Shown here in pieces: positions 55,474 through 62,969 of a stretch of DNA of 64,000 nt. This stretch comes from Candidatus Litorirhabdus singularis (lineage in GTDB: Bacteria > Pseudomonadota > Gammaproteobacteria > Pseudomonadales > Halieaceae): the NCBI RefSeq assembly GCF_026262625.1, contig NZ_SHNN01000001.1:1831526-1895525 (forward strand), written 5' to 3'. Under the pieces are notes generated by a model, which saw only the letters and a list, made by a program, of their open reading frames with translations, was not told the origin of the DNA and did not search any database. The position numbers were made by a program, and so were the translations under genes. Every line of letters starts with the position of its first letter. The stretch's first letter is position 1.

Positions 55474-55552
55474 AGCAAATCGGGACAGCCTGTCCTGGCG
55501 TCCTTCGGCATAGCGAAGGACGGACCAGGCTCCCTGAATCAGCATGCGTCGA

Positions 55553-55686
55553 GGAGAAAGGGGTCAGAGCCCTTTTCCACAAAGCGATGCCGCAAAAATG
55601 GGCTCTGACCCCTTATCCAGGAGAAAGGGGTCAGAGCCCTTTTCCACAAAGGGATGCCGCAAAAATGGGCTCTGACCCCTTATCCA
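55553..55686. repeat. Tandem pair of 67-bp REP-like palindromic units
   Basis: Units 55553-55619 and 55620-55686 differ at one position as read. Each forms a hairpin from AAAGGGGTCAGAGCCC and GGGCTCTGACCCCTT. A further hairpin (TCCTTCG...CGAAGGA) lies just before, near 55500-55521. Such palindromes resemble REP/BIME sequences mobilised by IS200-like tyrosine transposases, none of which is in the window. Confidence 0.85.
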
Positions 55687-55714
55687 TGGTGCATTGGTCA
55701 AGGCACTGCCTGAA

Positions 55715-56299
55715 CTATTTGTAAATGTCGCCGGCGCCCGCGCCCCACTGAGTGACGGTATTCACTACCGTAGTGATTGGAACGTCCAACATTCTTACAC
55801 GCTCCGCGGCAACGATATAGGCCTGCCCCAGTGTGACCGCAGGGGCACTGGGGATGAACACAACGCAGCGCCCATCGGGCAGGGTTTCCATCAGGAAACC
55901 CAGCATACATGTACCGGAGCCATGCAAATCGATTTCAGCAGGTTGGAGACTGCTGCTACCGGCGCCAGCTACACTCATAGTCAGATTACGAACCAATCCC
56001 AACAGGGGCACTTTCTCGACGATCACGTTCTCGATAAAATTCGAAAACTTCTCCCCGGGCCCGGTACTCAGTAGTACGCCTGTGAGGAAGCAAGCAAAAA
56101 AAATGGTGGACGCAATCGCGGCGATATAAATCAGAGCATTGACGATGGCCGGGAACGGCAGTTCAAGCGCGGCAAAAGCGGCCGTGTCTTCAAGCAGGTC
56201 ATAAACTTCCAACACAACGATAACCAGCACAGACAGCGGCACCAGTACAAAAAGGCCTGCCAGTGCCTTTGACAAAAGGATCGAACCGAGACTTTTCAT
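55715..56299 (-). CDS. DUF502 family membrane protein
   Basis: A 194-residue protein from ATG 56299 (GGAGAG just upstream; ATG 56311 is a less likely alternative). Two N-terminal membrane helices (about 10-35, LFVLVPLSVLVIVVLEVYDL, and about 50-75, ALIYIAAIASTIFFACFLTG) are followed by a soluble region with EKVPLLGLVRNLTMSV and CVVFIPSAPAVTLGQAYIV, the DUF502 pattern. The family has no assigned function in bacteria. It stands alone between a REP pair and IS remnants, so it may be relocated cargo. Confidence 0.82.
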   Translation of the reverse strand: MKSLGSILLSKALAGLFVLVPLSVLVIVVLEVYDLLEDTAAFAALELPFPAIVNALIYIAAIASTIFFACFLTGVLLSTGPGEKFSNFIENVIVEKVPLLGLVRNLTMSVAGAGSSSLQPAEIDLHGSGTCMLGFLMETLPDGRCVVFIPSAPAVTLGQAYIVAAERVRMLDVPITTVVNTVTQWGAGAGDIYK

Positions 56300-56398
56300 T
56301 GTGCTCTCCATCACCGGGGTATAAGCCCCTCAATTACGTGTCACCATTGCCAAGGAAGAATATCATGCAGGGTTTTGACAGTTAACTTCTCTCGCCTG

Positions 56399-56558
56399 GG
56401 TACTGCCAAGTTAAACTGCCCTCGTGTGCTGGGACTAGGCAAACCGACTCCAGAGGATCAAGAGCAGGGCGCCAGGTACCGCTTTGAGCACTATTTGTCT
56501 GAGTTATTCGTCCTGAGCTCACAATATTCGAGCGAGAATACGTTAACTTTTCAGTACC
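56399..56558 (+). mobile_element. 160-bp miniature IS6 derivative (MITE-like)
   Basis: Left repeat GGTACTGCCAAGTTAA (56399-56414) and right repeat TTAACTTTTCAGTACC (56543-56558) enclose 128 bases with no transposase homology. An additional end-like sequence, GGTTTTGACAGTTAAC, lies at about 56371 in the opposite sense. Such a unit could be moved by the intact transposase. Confidence 0.65.
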
Positions 56559-56960
56559 CTTCAGGCGGCTGGTGCGATCCAGTGGCACTGAGCCAAGGAA
56601 GATCGTGACGGACAAGCTACGAAGTTATCCGGTGGCTCAGCGAGAGATCATGCCCGACACGATCCACAGTACCCAACAGTATGAGAACAATCGGGCAGAG
56701 CAATCTTATGAAGCTACAAGGGTTAGAGAGCGAGGGATGTGTGGTGCGGCATTCCGACGGGTCAAATCGGTCAGGCAGGCTCAGAGATTTCTGGGTGCGC
56801 ATGCTGCCGTTAGTAATTTATTCAATTTGGGACGGCACTTGATTCGCTCTGAACACTATAGGAATCTCAGGACGAGTGCGTTTGCTGAGTGGGGTATGGT
56901 AGTTGCTTGAGGCTGTGGTGCTAGATTTCTATGGTTCCAGCGAGTTAACTTGCCAGAACT
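56559..56960 (+). mobile_element. IS6-family 3' fragment, copy 14
   Basis: Begins at codons for RRLVRSSGTEP right after the miniature element and is open at 56572-56910 for VTDKLRSYPVAQREIMPDTI and the following catalytic-Glu region ENNRAEQSYE. The right repeat is TTAACTTGCCAGAACT (56945-56960). The 5' half is missing. Confidence 0.85.
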
Positions 56961-56998
56961 CAGGGGGCGTATGGTGCGAATCATGAATGCCTTGCGTC

Positions 56999-57014
56999 CT
57001 TACTTGTCAGTACC
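56999..57014 (+). repeat. Solo IS6 right terminal repeat
   Basis: CTTACTTGTCAGTACC matches the element's right end with no element attached. It follows copy 14's right end by 38 bases, another stacked right end. Confidence 0.6.
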
Positions 57015-57056
57015 GAGATTCGCGAGGGACAGACTTGCCTATAAGATTAGTACTTT

Positions 57057-58052
57057 CTAAAAACCCTCTAAACCAAGAACCTTTTTTTGGATAACCAGCA
57101 CATCACCCAGGTCAAACCTTCCGTCAGGCACTGGCGAGCCATTCTGCAGTGGAGCAACATCACCGCGATCGAGATGCTCCTGAGTAAGGGAAACCGCTCC
57201 GCTCAATACGCGCAGTCCAACGAGCACATCGGCGATAGTCACCTTCCCGTCATCATCCAGGTCTCCCGTTGCGGCACCTGGATATGAGGTGTCGCGCAGT
57301 GGGTTGGTTCCAGCGCCCACTTCTACCCCGTCTGTGTAGCCATCATTATCAGTGTCCACAAGGAGTGGATTCGTTCCGTAGTGAGCCTCCTCGACATCGG
57401 TAAGCCCATCGTTATCGTCATCGTCGTCACACAGATTTCCAAGCCCATCAAGGTCGGTGTTCAGCTGGTTATTGTTTGAAATCTCCACACAGTTATCTTC
57501 AATATCGACTACGCCGTCCTGATCCGTGTCAAGGGTGTTACTCTCCACCCGCAACCCGGATATCGTTACACTTGAACCAAGCGTCTCATTCACCCCAGCC
57601 TGCTCACGGAGCAGGAACGTTAAACCCAGTTCTCGGCCAGTATAGTTGCCTAAGGCAAAACGTTGTGTGCCCATGCTGCTCGCACTGGCCTCGAAGGACT
57701 CTAGTAGACCATTAACAGGTCCCTCTGCCGTTTCAAATAGTACTACCAGGAATATATCGTCACCACCGGGAGCTTCTTTGAATACATAGTCAAACCTGAG
57801 TTCCATGTTGGCCGCAGGAAGAATAATTTTTTCATCTCCAAGGCTTGGATCGTTCTCCAAGGCCACAAACGCTATCGCGGAATCCTCAACAAGCAGGGCA
57901 CGGGAACTGTTAAGCCCGCTAAGCGTCACCGTGTCTTGAGCGGTAAAAAAACTTTGAAAGTTCAGCGGAGCTGCCGAGACTGTCATGCTTGCCATCACGC
58001 TGCTCGTCAACACGACAAGCCAGCGGCGTAAACACTTAGTAAAGAGGGCCAT
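57057..58052 (-). CDS. Secreted protein with thrombospondin type-3-like repeats and a dockerin-like C-terminus
   Basis: A 331-residue protein with a signal peptide (to about 28, SVMASMTVSAA). Residues about 30-165 form a beta-sandwich-like domain. Residues about 172-250 are calcium-binding Asp-rich repeats (DTDQDGVVDIEDNC, DDDDDNDGLTDVEE, DTDNDGYTDGVE). The C-terminus has two dockerin-type segments, GDLDDDGKVTIADVLVGLRV and, after GDVAPLQNGSPVPDG, RFDLGDVLVIQKKVLGL. Dockerins bind cohesins in cellulosomes; outside them they occur in lone secreted proteins. Nine bases separate it from the upstream helical-protein gene, so both are likely one operon. Function unknown. Confidence 0.82.
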   Translation of the reverse strand: MALFTKCLRRWLVVLTSSVMASMTVSAAPLNFQSFFTAQDTVTLSGLNSSRALLVEDSAIAFVALENDPSLGDEKIILPAANMELRFDYVFKEAPGGDDIFLVVLFETAEGPVNGLLESFEASASSMGTQRFALGNYTGRELGLTFLLREQAGVNETLGSSVTISGLRVESNTLDTDQDGVVDIEDNCVEISNNNQLNTDLDGLGNLCDDDDDNDGLTDVEEAHYGTNPLLVDTDNDGYTDGVEVGAGTNPLRDTSYPGAATGDLDDDGKVTIADVLVGLRVLSGAVSLTQEHLDRGDVAPLQNGSPVPDGRFDLGDVLVIQKKVLGLEGF

Positions 58053-58061
58053 TACAGACAG

Positions 58062-59207
58062 CTATTTTAGGGCCTGGCAAGCGGCTGATCGATATCTGGA
58101 CAATGAACAGATTTCTTCAAGAAGAACAGCCTGCTGCTGAAACACCTCCTCTTGTCGATAGAGCAACTCACAGTGACGCAGGCGAGCGAAGCCCGCATCC
58201 GCGATCTTACCGATGACCTGACCGGCCTTGCCCACCGTTTCCGGTATTACGTGGACTTTGATTGCAATATCTCCACCAACCCAGCCCCAGACTTTGGCGC
58301 CTGTTTCGGTCTTTATTATCTTGAAGAACGCCGCTACGACCGGTGCAGTAGCCTGCAGCCCGATGCTAGTGCTTTGCAAGGTAACCGCTGCAGCTTTCAG
58401 CGCGCGACGCCTTTCATCCCAGACCTGGCAATTGGTTGCACCTTGCAGTGGGGTCCTACCGCTCGAGGGTCCAGCAGCCAGCGTCGAGAGCTGCTCGCCT
58501 TGAATCAAAGCATTGTCGGCAGCCAGAGCGGTTGCCAGATCAGATAGGGGCGCTATCGTGTCGCTCAACATCTGAGCCATTTCCTCGCCACCGGAGGCAT
58601 ACATGGCCTTGGCGGCCAGACTGATAAGCTGCGGGGGGCCACTGGTTATGAGCGTTCTAGGCAACGTGGTGTCTGGCAGTTCTATGTTTGGAACAAAAAA
58701 TTTCGTAGCGCCAATGACTGCCTCGATCTTGTCGAGGAGACCGATAAGATCCATTTCCGGCGTGTCAGCGAGTGTCTGCTGATAATCACTCAGCACGGTA
58801 AAGGCGCCGAGCTGATCCTTCGCTAGATTCTGCACAGTTTCGAAAGTCTCTGGGCCCAATTCATCGCGTAGCGCGTTTACCTGAGTAACGTAATCGAGTA
58901 TTCCTCCCTCGGCAGTCAGCCGGTCAACTTGTTGTTTAGCCGTGGTCGCAGCGGTGGACGCAACCTGCGATGCAGTTTTGGCCTCGTTAGCCGCATTCTT
59001 CGCATTTACCGCCGCATTCTTCGCGCCATTGGCAGAGTCCAGGACGTCCTGCAGCGACGGTGCGGGCCAGGAATTGGCGGCTAAAGAACATGCAAAGCAA
59101 AATAGAAGCGTTTTCGATAACAGGGCGACTACTCGCATAGGGCGCGTATTCTCTCGATTCCGAAACCAGCCGAAACCGTGGCTCTTCCCGATCCTTCGAA
59201 TTCTCAT
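58062..59207 (-). CDS. Secreted Ala-rich helical protein of unknown function
   Basis: A 381-residue protein from ATG 59207, supported by a strong GGAGG five to six bases before it; ATG 59138 (MRVVALL) would give a shorter leader without a ribosome-binding site. The signal core is LLSKTLLFCFACSLAA (about 30-45). Residues about 52-95 are a heptad-like Ala/Asn/Lys region (GAKNAAVNAKNAANEAKTAS) suggesting a coiled coil. The rest is mostly helical, with cysteines in the tail (HCELLY, EEICSLSRYRSAACQ). I know no family for it. It precedes the dockerin-like gene by 9 bases, so the products may interact. Confidence 0.68.
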   Translation of the reverse strand: MRIRRIGKSHGFGWFRNRENTRPMRVVALLSKTLLFCFACSLAANSWPAPSLQDVLDSANGAKNAAVNAKNAANEAKTASQVASTAATTAKQQVDRLTAEGGILDYVTQVNALRDELGPETFETVQNLAKDQLGAFTVLSDYQQTLADTPEMDLIGLLDKIEAVIGATKFFVPNIELPDTTLPRTLITSGPPQLISLAAKAMYASGGEEMAQMLSDTIAPLSDLATALAADNALIQGEQLSTLAAGPSSGRTPLQGATNCQVWDERRRALKAAAVTLQSTSIGLQATAPVVAAFFKIIKTETGAKVWGWVGGDIAIKVHVIPETVGKAGQVIGKIADAGFARLRHCELLYRQEEVFQQQAVLLEEICSLSRYRSAACQALK

Positions 59208-59294
59208 GTCCCGCCTCCCTATGGACCCTAAAATCTAATGTTGCTAAAAAAAGCTACTAATTATTCTCAATTATAAGTTAGTTTATAATTTCGT

Positions 59295-60101
59295 GGTACC
59301 GACAAGTTTATGGGCCGATTTTGGTAAACTCGGCAGATGAGCACATATAAACGCCACAGATTCCCGCCTGATATCATCAGCTACGCCGTCTGGCTCTACT
59401 ACAGATTCAACCTGAGCCATCGCGATATTGAAGATCTGCTCGCGGAACGCGGCATCACTGTATCCCGAGAAGCAATCCGCCTCTGGTGCATCAAGTTCGG
59501 CCGTCTCTATGCTCGAAGGTTGAAACGAAAACACCGAGGCTATGGCGATACGTTCTACATCGATGAAGTCTTCGCCGGTGTGCCGGACCATTCAGATCAA
59601 CGGCAAGCAACACTACCTGTGGAGAGCGGTAGACCAGGACCGTGAAGTCGTTGATGTGTATCTACAAGCCAAGCGTGATGGTGCAGCAGCCAAGCGGTTC
59701 TTCAGACGCCTGTTGCGATCCAGTGGCACCGAGCTCAGGAAGATCGTGACTGATAAATTACGAAGCTACGGAGTCGCTCACCGGGAGTTAATTCCAGACA
59801 CGATTTACAGTACTCAACAGTATGAGAATAACCGGGCCGAGCAATCGCATGAAGCTACAAGGGTTAGAGAGCGAGGGATGTGTGGTGCGGCATTCCGACG
59901 GGTCAAATCGGTCAGGCAGACTCAGAGATTTCTGGGTGCGCCTGCTGCTGTGAGTAATTTGTTCAACCTGGGTAGGCACCTGGTTGGGGCTGAACACTAT
60001 CGGAATCTTAGGACAAGTGCGTTTGGTGAATGGGCAGACGCAGTCGCTTGATTGCGATCATCGGCATTTGATTGGTCGCGATGAGTTAACTTGGCAAAAC
60101 C
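59295..60101 (+). mobile_element. IS6-family element, nearly intact copy 15
   Basis: Left repeat GGTACCGACAAGTTTA (59295-59310) and right repeat TTAACTTGGCAAAACC (60086-60101). The transposase region is 59337-60051. It lacks inserts A and B and is broken only by insert C, like copy 12, so one frame change separates two otherwise open halves. Confidence 0.9.
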
Positions 60102-60103
60102 TT

Positions 60104-60243
60104 TTTCAACCTTAGTAGGCACCTGGTCAGCACTCAGCATAACCGCGATCTCAGTGCAGATTAGTTCGAAGAACGAGGTAGAGCGGTTGCTTGAGATCGG
60201 ATGGCAGATTCAAACGGTCTCTAAGAGTTAAGTTGCCAGAACC
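60104..60243 (+). mobile_element. IS6-family 3' terminal fragment
   Basis: The last about 75 bases of transposase coding homology (LGRHLVSTQ-like, eroded) plus the 3' flank ending in right repeat TTAAGTTGCCAGAACC (60228-60243). It begins two bases after the right end of copy 15. Confidence 0.8.
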
Positions 60244-60337
60244 CTTTGACGGACCCACCGCAGCGACCGCAAACTTCAATATCGATATTGAATACTCGCT
60301 TGAGTCGCTGGGCCCAGGGGTGCTTGTATGTATCCAT
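60244..60337 (-). pseudogene. Fragment of an IS91-like (Y2) transposase
   Basis: On the minus strand the bases read MDTYKHPWAQRLKRVFNIDI followed by EVCGRCGGSVK. The WAQRLKRVF...C..CGG pattern is typical of the C-terminal region of IS91-family rolling-circle transposases. It is cut on its 3' side by the right end of the IS6 fragment. Only about 30 residues remain. Confidence 0.6.
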
Positions 60338-60363
60338 GGCGCGAGCCTAGCAACACCGATCAG

Positions 60364-60379
60364 TTAAGTTGTCGATACC
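60364..60379 (+). repeat. Solo IS6 right terminal repeat
   Basis: TTAAGTTGTCGATACC, a diverged right end following the IS91-like fragment. It is the third right end in 300 bases. Confidence 0.55.
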
Positions 60380-60453
60380 CCGTCGAAAGAAATTGTCCCT
60401 CGACTAGTACGCTAGGTTACAATCCCAGTCTTTACGTTCACAGACTGACTATT

Positions 60454-60594
60454 ATGATGTTTGCTCTCAATGGCTTTATTTGTGTGGTGGCGCTGGTGTT
60501 TTCTGGCTGGGCTCTCTACAAAGGACTGAAGAGCAAGAAGGAGTACGCGCGCCTAAAGGCAGCGACGCTCACCCCGGCTAAACAAGATGAATGA
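60454..60594 (+). CDS. Small single-pass membrane protein
   Basis: A 46-residue protein (ATG 60454, or the next ATG at 60457) with one helix, FICVVALVFSGWALYKGL, then a basic tail KSKKEYARLKAATL. The pattern parallels the N-terminus of the next gene's product (FLAMAVSCAALWIGVA, then NRREDQRLAALETL), so the two are probably diverged paralogs, one short and one long. It lies 18 bases before that gene. Longer upstream open frame is IS-derived and not used. Function unknown. Confidence 0.55.
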   Translation: MMFALNGFICVVALVFSGWALYKGLKSKKEYARLKAATLTPAKQDE

Positions 60595-60612
60595 CTTTAC
60601 GGACTGACAATC

Positions 60613-61068
60613 ATGGAGCAAGACGTGAATAACTGGTTTACTTTTCTAGCGATGGCGGTGTCTTGCGCAGCGCTATGGATTGGCGTCGCCAATAGGCGAG
60701 AAGACCAGCGACTTGCTGCTTTAGAAACTTTAGGGAGGATTGAGAAAAAGCGCATAACCTCCCGGAAATTTTTTAAACAGGCACAGCGGCGAGCTCATAC
60801 AATCATCGACTATCCGACATTAGAATCACCGGACAGTTTCAAGGATTTAGCGACTGAATGGCTCGAGGTGGTAGCTGATATTGAGACTAATCATGATGAG
60901 GTGGTTGAGCAAGTGGCCTTAGTGAGCGATAGCCTCCATAGGAGAAGGCATTTTGATCTGGGAAAACTGAAAGTTTTGGAATCTAGCCTCGATGGGTTAC
61001 TAGAACTTACTGCTTCATTTCTTGAGCTAGTTGAAGTGCCGGTTGGTCGGGTACTAATGCCAAGTTAA
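60613..61068 (+). CDS. Membrane-anchored helical protein whose end is supplied by an IS
   Basis: A 151-residue protein with one N-terminal helix (about 8-26) and a cytoplasmic helical region (RITSRKFFKQAQRRAHTIID, LATEWLEVVADIETNHDEVV). The last codons, VLMPS plus TAA, coincide with an IS6 left terminal repeat (from 61050), so the native C-terminus has been lost or trimmed. It follows a short paralog-like gene by 18 bases. No family recognised. Confidence 0.55.
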   Translation: MEQDVNNWFTFLAMAVSCAALWIGVANRREDQRLAALETLGRIEKKRITSRKFFKQAQRRAHTIIDYPTLESPDSFKDLATEWLEVVADIETNHDEVVEQVALVSDSLHRRRHFDLGKLKVLESSLDGLLELTASFLELVEVPVGRVLMPS

Positions 61069-61137
61069 GTTGTCAGTTTCAGTAGAATCGGCCCATGAAC
61101 ACATATAAACGCCACAGATTCCCACCAGATATCATCA
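61050..61137 (+). mobile_element. IS6-family left-end fragment, copy 16
   Basis: Left repeat GGTACT-AAT-GCCAAGTTAA (61050-61068, three extra bases) and the first transposase codons from ATG 61096 (MNTYKRHRFPPDII). Homology ends at about 61137, where an 8-bp tandem repeat begins. Confidence 0.8.
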
Positions 61138-61151
61138 AGTAACATGACCAG

Positions 61152-61203
61152 CCAAACAGCCAAACAGCCAAACAACCAAACAGCCAAGCAGCCAAGCAGC
61201 CAG
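61152..61203. repeat. Tandem 8-bp repeats (CCAAACAG)n
   Basis: About six units of CCAAACAG with CCAAGCAG and CCAAACAA variants. Adjacent bases 61222-61305 contain inverted GACGAAC/GTTCGTC blocks able to form a hairpin. No coding function is apparent. Confidence 0.8.
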
Positions 61204-61322
61204 CACCAATATCACCCGACGAACCTGACGAACCTGATGCGCCTCTAGCCAACCCCTCTCATTGACTAACAGCGATCCACCGGGTTCGTCGAGTTCGTCG
61301 ATTGATGTTGAGCCTTCTGGGA

Positions 61323-62097
61323 GGTATCGCCAAGTTAACTGCACAAATTTATAGAATTGGCGGATGAATACTTACAAACGTCATCGATTTCCTCCAGATA
61401 TCATTTCCTATGCAGTCTGGCTCTACTACCGCTTCAACCTGAGTCATCGCGATATTGAAGACCTTTTAGCCAAGCGAGGCATCACAGTAAGCCGCGAAGC
61501 AATCCGCCTGTGGTGCATCAAGTTCGGCCGTCTCTATGCCCGCCGCCTCAAACGAAAGCACAGGGGCTATGGCGATACGTTCTACATCGATGAAGTCTTC
61601 GTCAAGATCAACGGTAAGCAGCACTACCTCTGGCGTGCTGTGGATCAGGATGGCGAGGTGGTTGATGTGTATCTACAGGCCAAGCGTGATGGTGCTGCTG
61701 CAAAGCGCTTCTTCAAACGTCTATTGCGAAGTCATGGCAGTGAGCCCAGGAAGATCGTGACGGACAAACTGCGCAGTTACGGCGTGGCGCATCGAGAACT
61801 GATACCCGAGACAATTCACAGTACCAAGCAGTATGAGAATAATCGGGCTGAGCAATCTCATGAATCGACCAGGGTCAGGGAGCGGGGGATGAGGCGATTC
61901 AAATCCGCCAAGCAGGCGCAGAGATTTCTGGGTGCACATGCTGCCGTTAGTAATTTATTCAATTTGGGACGGCACTTGATTCGCTCTGAACACTACAGGT
62001 ATCTCAGGACGAGTGCGTTTGCTGAGTGGAGCAGGGTGGTTGCTTGAGGCTCTAGAGCGAGAGTTCTATGGTTCCAACGAATTAACTTGCCAGAACC
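61323..62097 (+). mobile_element. Complete IS6-family insertion sequence (reference copy)
   Basis: 775 bp from left repeat GGTATCGCCAAGTTAA (61323-61338) to right repeat TTAACTTGCCAGAACC (62082-62097); as inverted repeats these match at 13 of 16 positions. It carries one uninterrupted transposase gene. Flanking octamers differ (TTCTGGGA on the left, TCGGTGAG on the right), so there is no target duplication. It is the only copy here that looks autonomous. Confidence 0.95.
61364..62047 (+). CDS. IS6-family DDE transposase
   Basis: A 227-residue enzyme that catalyses cointegrate-forming transposition of the element. The N-terminus (YKRHRFPPDIISYAVWLYYR, then LSHRDIEDLLAKRGITVSRE) is the family's helix-turn-helix end-binding region. 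The catalytic residues can be placed at Asp76 (FYIDEVFV), Asp134 (IVTDKLRS) and Glu163 (NNRAEQSH), followed by RERGMRRFKS. Length and order are normal for compact IS6 members. Copies of this gene elsewhere in the window are broken, so it is the likely source in trans for their ends. Confidence 0.95.
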   Translation: MNTYKRHRFPPDIISYAVWLYYRFNLSHRDIEDLLAKRGITVSREAIRLWCIKFGRLYARRLKRKHRGYGDTFYIDEVFVKINGKQHYLWRAVDQDGEVVDVYLQAKRDGAAAKRFFKRLLRSHGSEPRKIVTDKLRSYGVAHRELIPETIHSTKQYENNRAEQSHESTRVRERGMRRFKSAKQAQRFLGAHAAVSNLFNLGRHLIRSEHYRYLRTSAFAEWSRVVA

Positions 62098-62256
62098 TCG
62101 GTGAGTGTTGCTATTCCTTACGACAAGCTGCGGTGTTCAGTTCACGAACCCTGTTGCCTGTACTTGCACCTCCTTCCAACAATTGAGTCAAAACATGAAC
62201 AAGCGAAAACCTTTGCTCTCAGGCCAGCGTAATTACATGTAAATGACCTGGAGACA

Positions 62257-62589
62257 ATGATGATGAAAAACTCAGATACGATTTCCCGACGCACACTGCT
62301 GACCGCGGCGGGTGCCATTATTGCCACATCGGCATTCCCTCGCTCTACCGTTGCAGCAGACAAAGTGAGTGAAGACGAAGCTACCGCTGTCGCCCTGGGC
62401 TACCTGCACGATGCCACCCAGGTGGATACAAACAAGTGGCCCAAGCGTGCCGGCGCCGAAGGAGCAAAGCAGCTTTGCAACAACTGCGCGCTCTACGTTG
62501 ACCAGGGTGACGGATGGGGCGGTTGCTCAATCTTCCAGAATCGCCTGGTTGCCGGCGAAGGATGGTGTAACGCCTGGGTCGCGGCTTAG
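62257..62589 (+). CDS. High-potential iron-sulfur protein (HiPIP) with Tat signal
   Basis: About 110 residues. The leader contains a twin-arginine motif (ISRRTLLTAAGAIIATSAF), so the folded protein is exported to the periplasm. Four cysteines (LCNNC, GGC, GWC) match the HiPIP pattern for one 4Fe-4S cluster, and the size fits. HiPIPs carry single electrons between respiratory or photosynthetic complexes. Three ATGs lie in a row (62257, 62260, 62263); GGAG at 62250 fits the second or third best. It is followed by a small gene 26 bases downstream. Confidence 0.93.
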   Translation: MMMKNSDTISRRTLLTAAGAIIATSAFPRSTVAADKVSEDEATAVALGYLHDATQVDTNKWPKRAGAEGAKQLCNNCALYVDQGDGWGGCSIFQNRLVAGEGWCNAWVAA

Positions 62590-62615
62590 GCGCTGGATGG
62601 TTTATTGGAGACATC

Positions 62616-62921
62616 ATGTCTATTGTCACCCTGATCTGCCCTGACCAGAAAGCTTCGTCAGCCCTGGTGCGAAGCAGCGCCTGCCGCGGCTACGTGGTGG
62701 AGCTCGACCCGCAATCCGACGGTCCGCCGAAGATGCTGGAAAACCTGATGGGTAACGTCGTCCACTTCCGCTCTCTTGATCGAGTGAGAGATGCTCTGCG
62801 CCAGCGCGGCGTACGCCACGCCACGCTGGTTCAACAGCATGCCTGCGAAGAGCTGGGCGCCCTGGGTGTATCCACACGCAAGGAAGTGGGTGTGTCCGTG
62901 CTTTACGAGGCAGACAGTTAA
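62616..62921 (+). CDS. Small soluble protein, DUF6482-like
   Basis: A 101-residue cytoplasmic-looking protein without signal or membrane segment. The middle and end (VVHFRSLDRVRDALRQRGVR, then HATLVQQHACEELGALG) resemble small DUF6482-type proteins of marine gammaproteobacteria; this assignment is from memory of the pattern. Two or three cysteines are not arranged as a metal site. It follows the HiPIP gene by 26 bases and is probably co-transcribed. Function unknown. Confidence 0.6.
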   Translation: MSIVTLICPDQKASSALVRSSACRGYVVELDPQSDGPPKMLENLMGNVVHFRSLDRVRDALRQRGVRHATLVQQHACEELGALGVSTRKEVGVSVLYEADS

Positions 62922-62969
62922 GACTCCACCATTTGACCAGCAAGCTTCTCGAGGGTTAGTATTCCGAAG

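Noticed and set aside
61141..61210. CRISPR-like array
   Set aside because: The 8-bp units are contiguous with no spacers; a simple tandem repeat.
61315..62105. Recent insertion of the intact IS with 8-bp target duplication
   Set aside because: The flanking octamers TTCTGGGA and TCGGTGAG differ.
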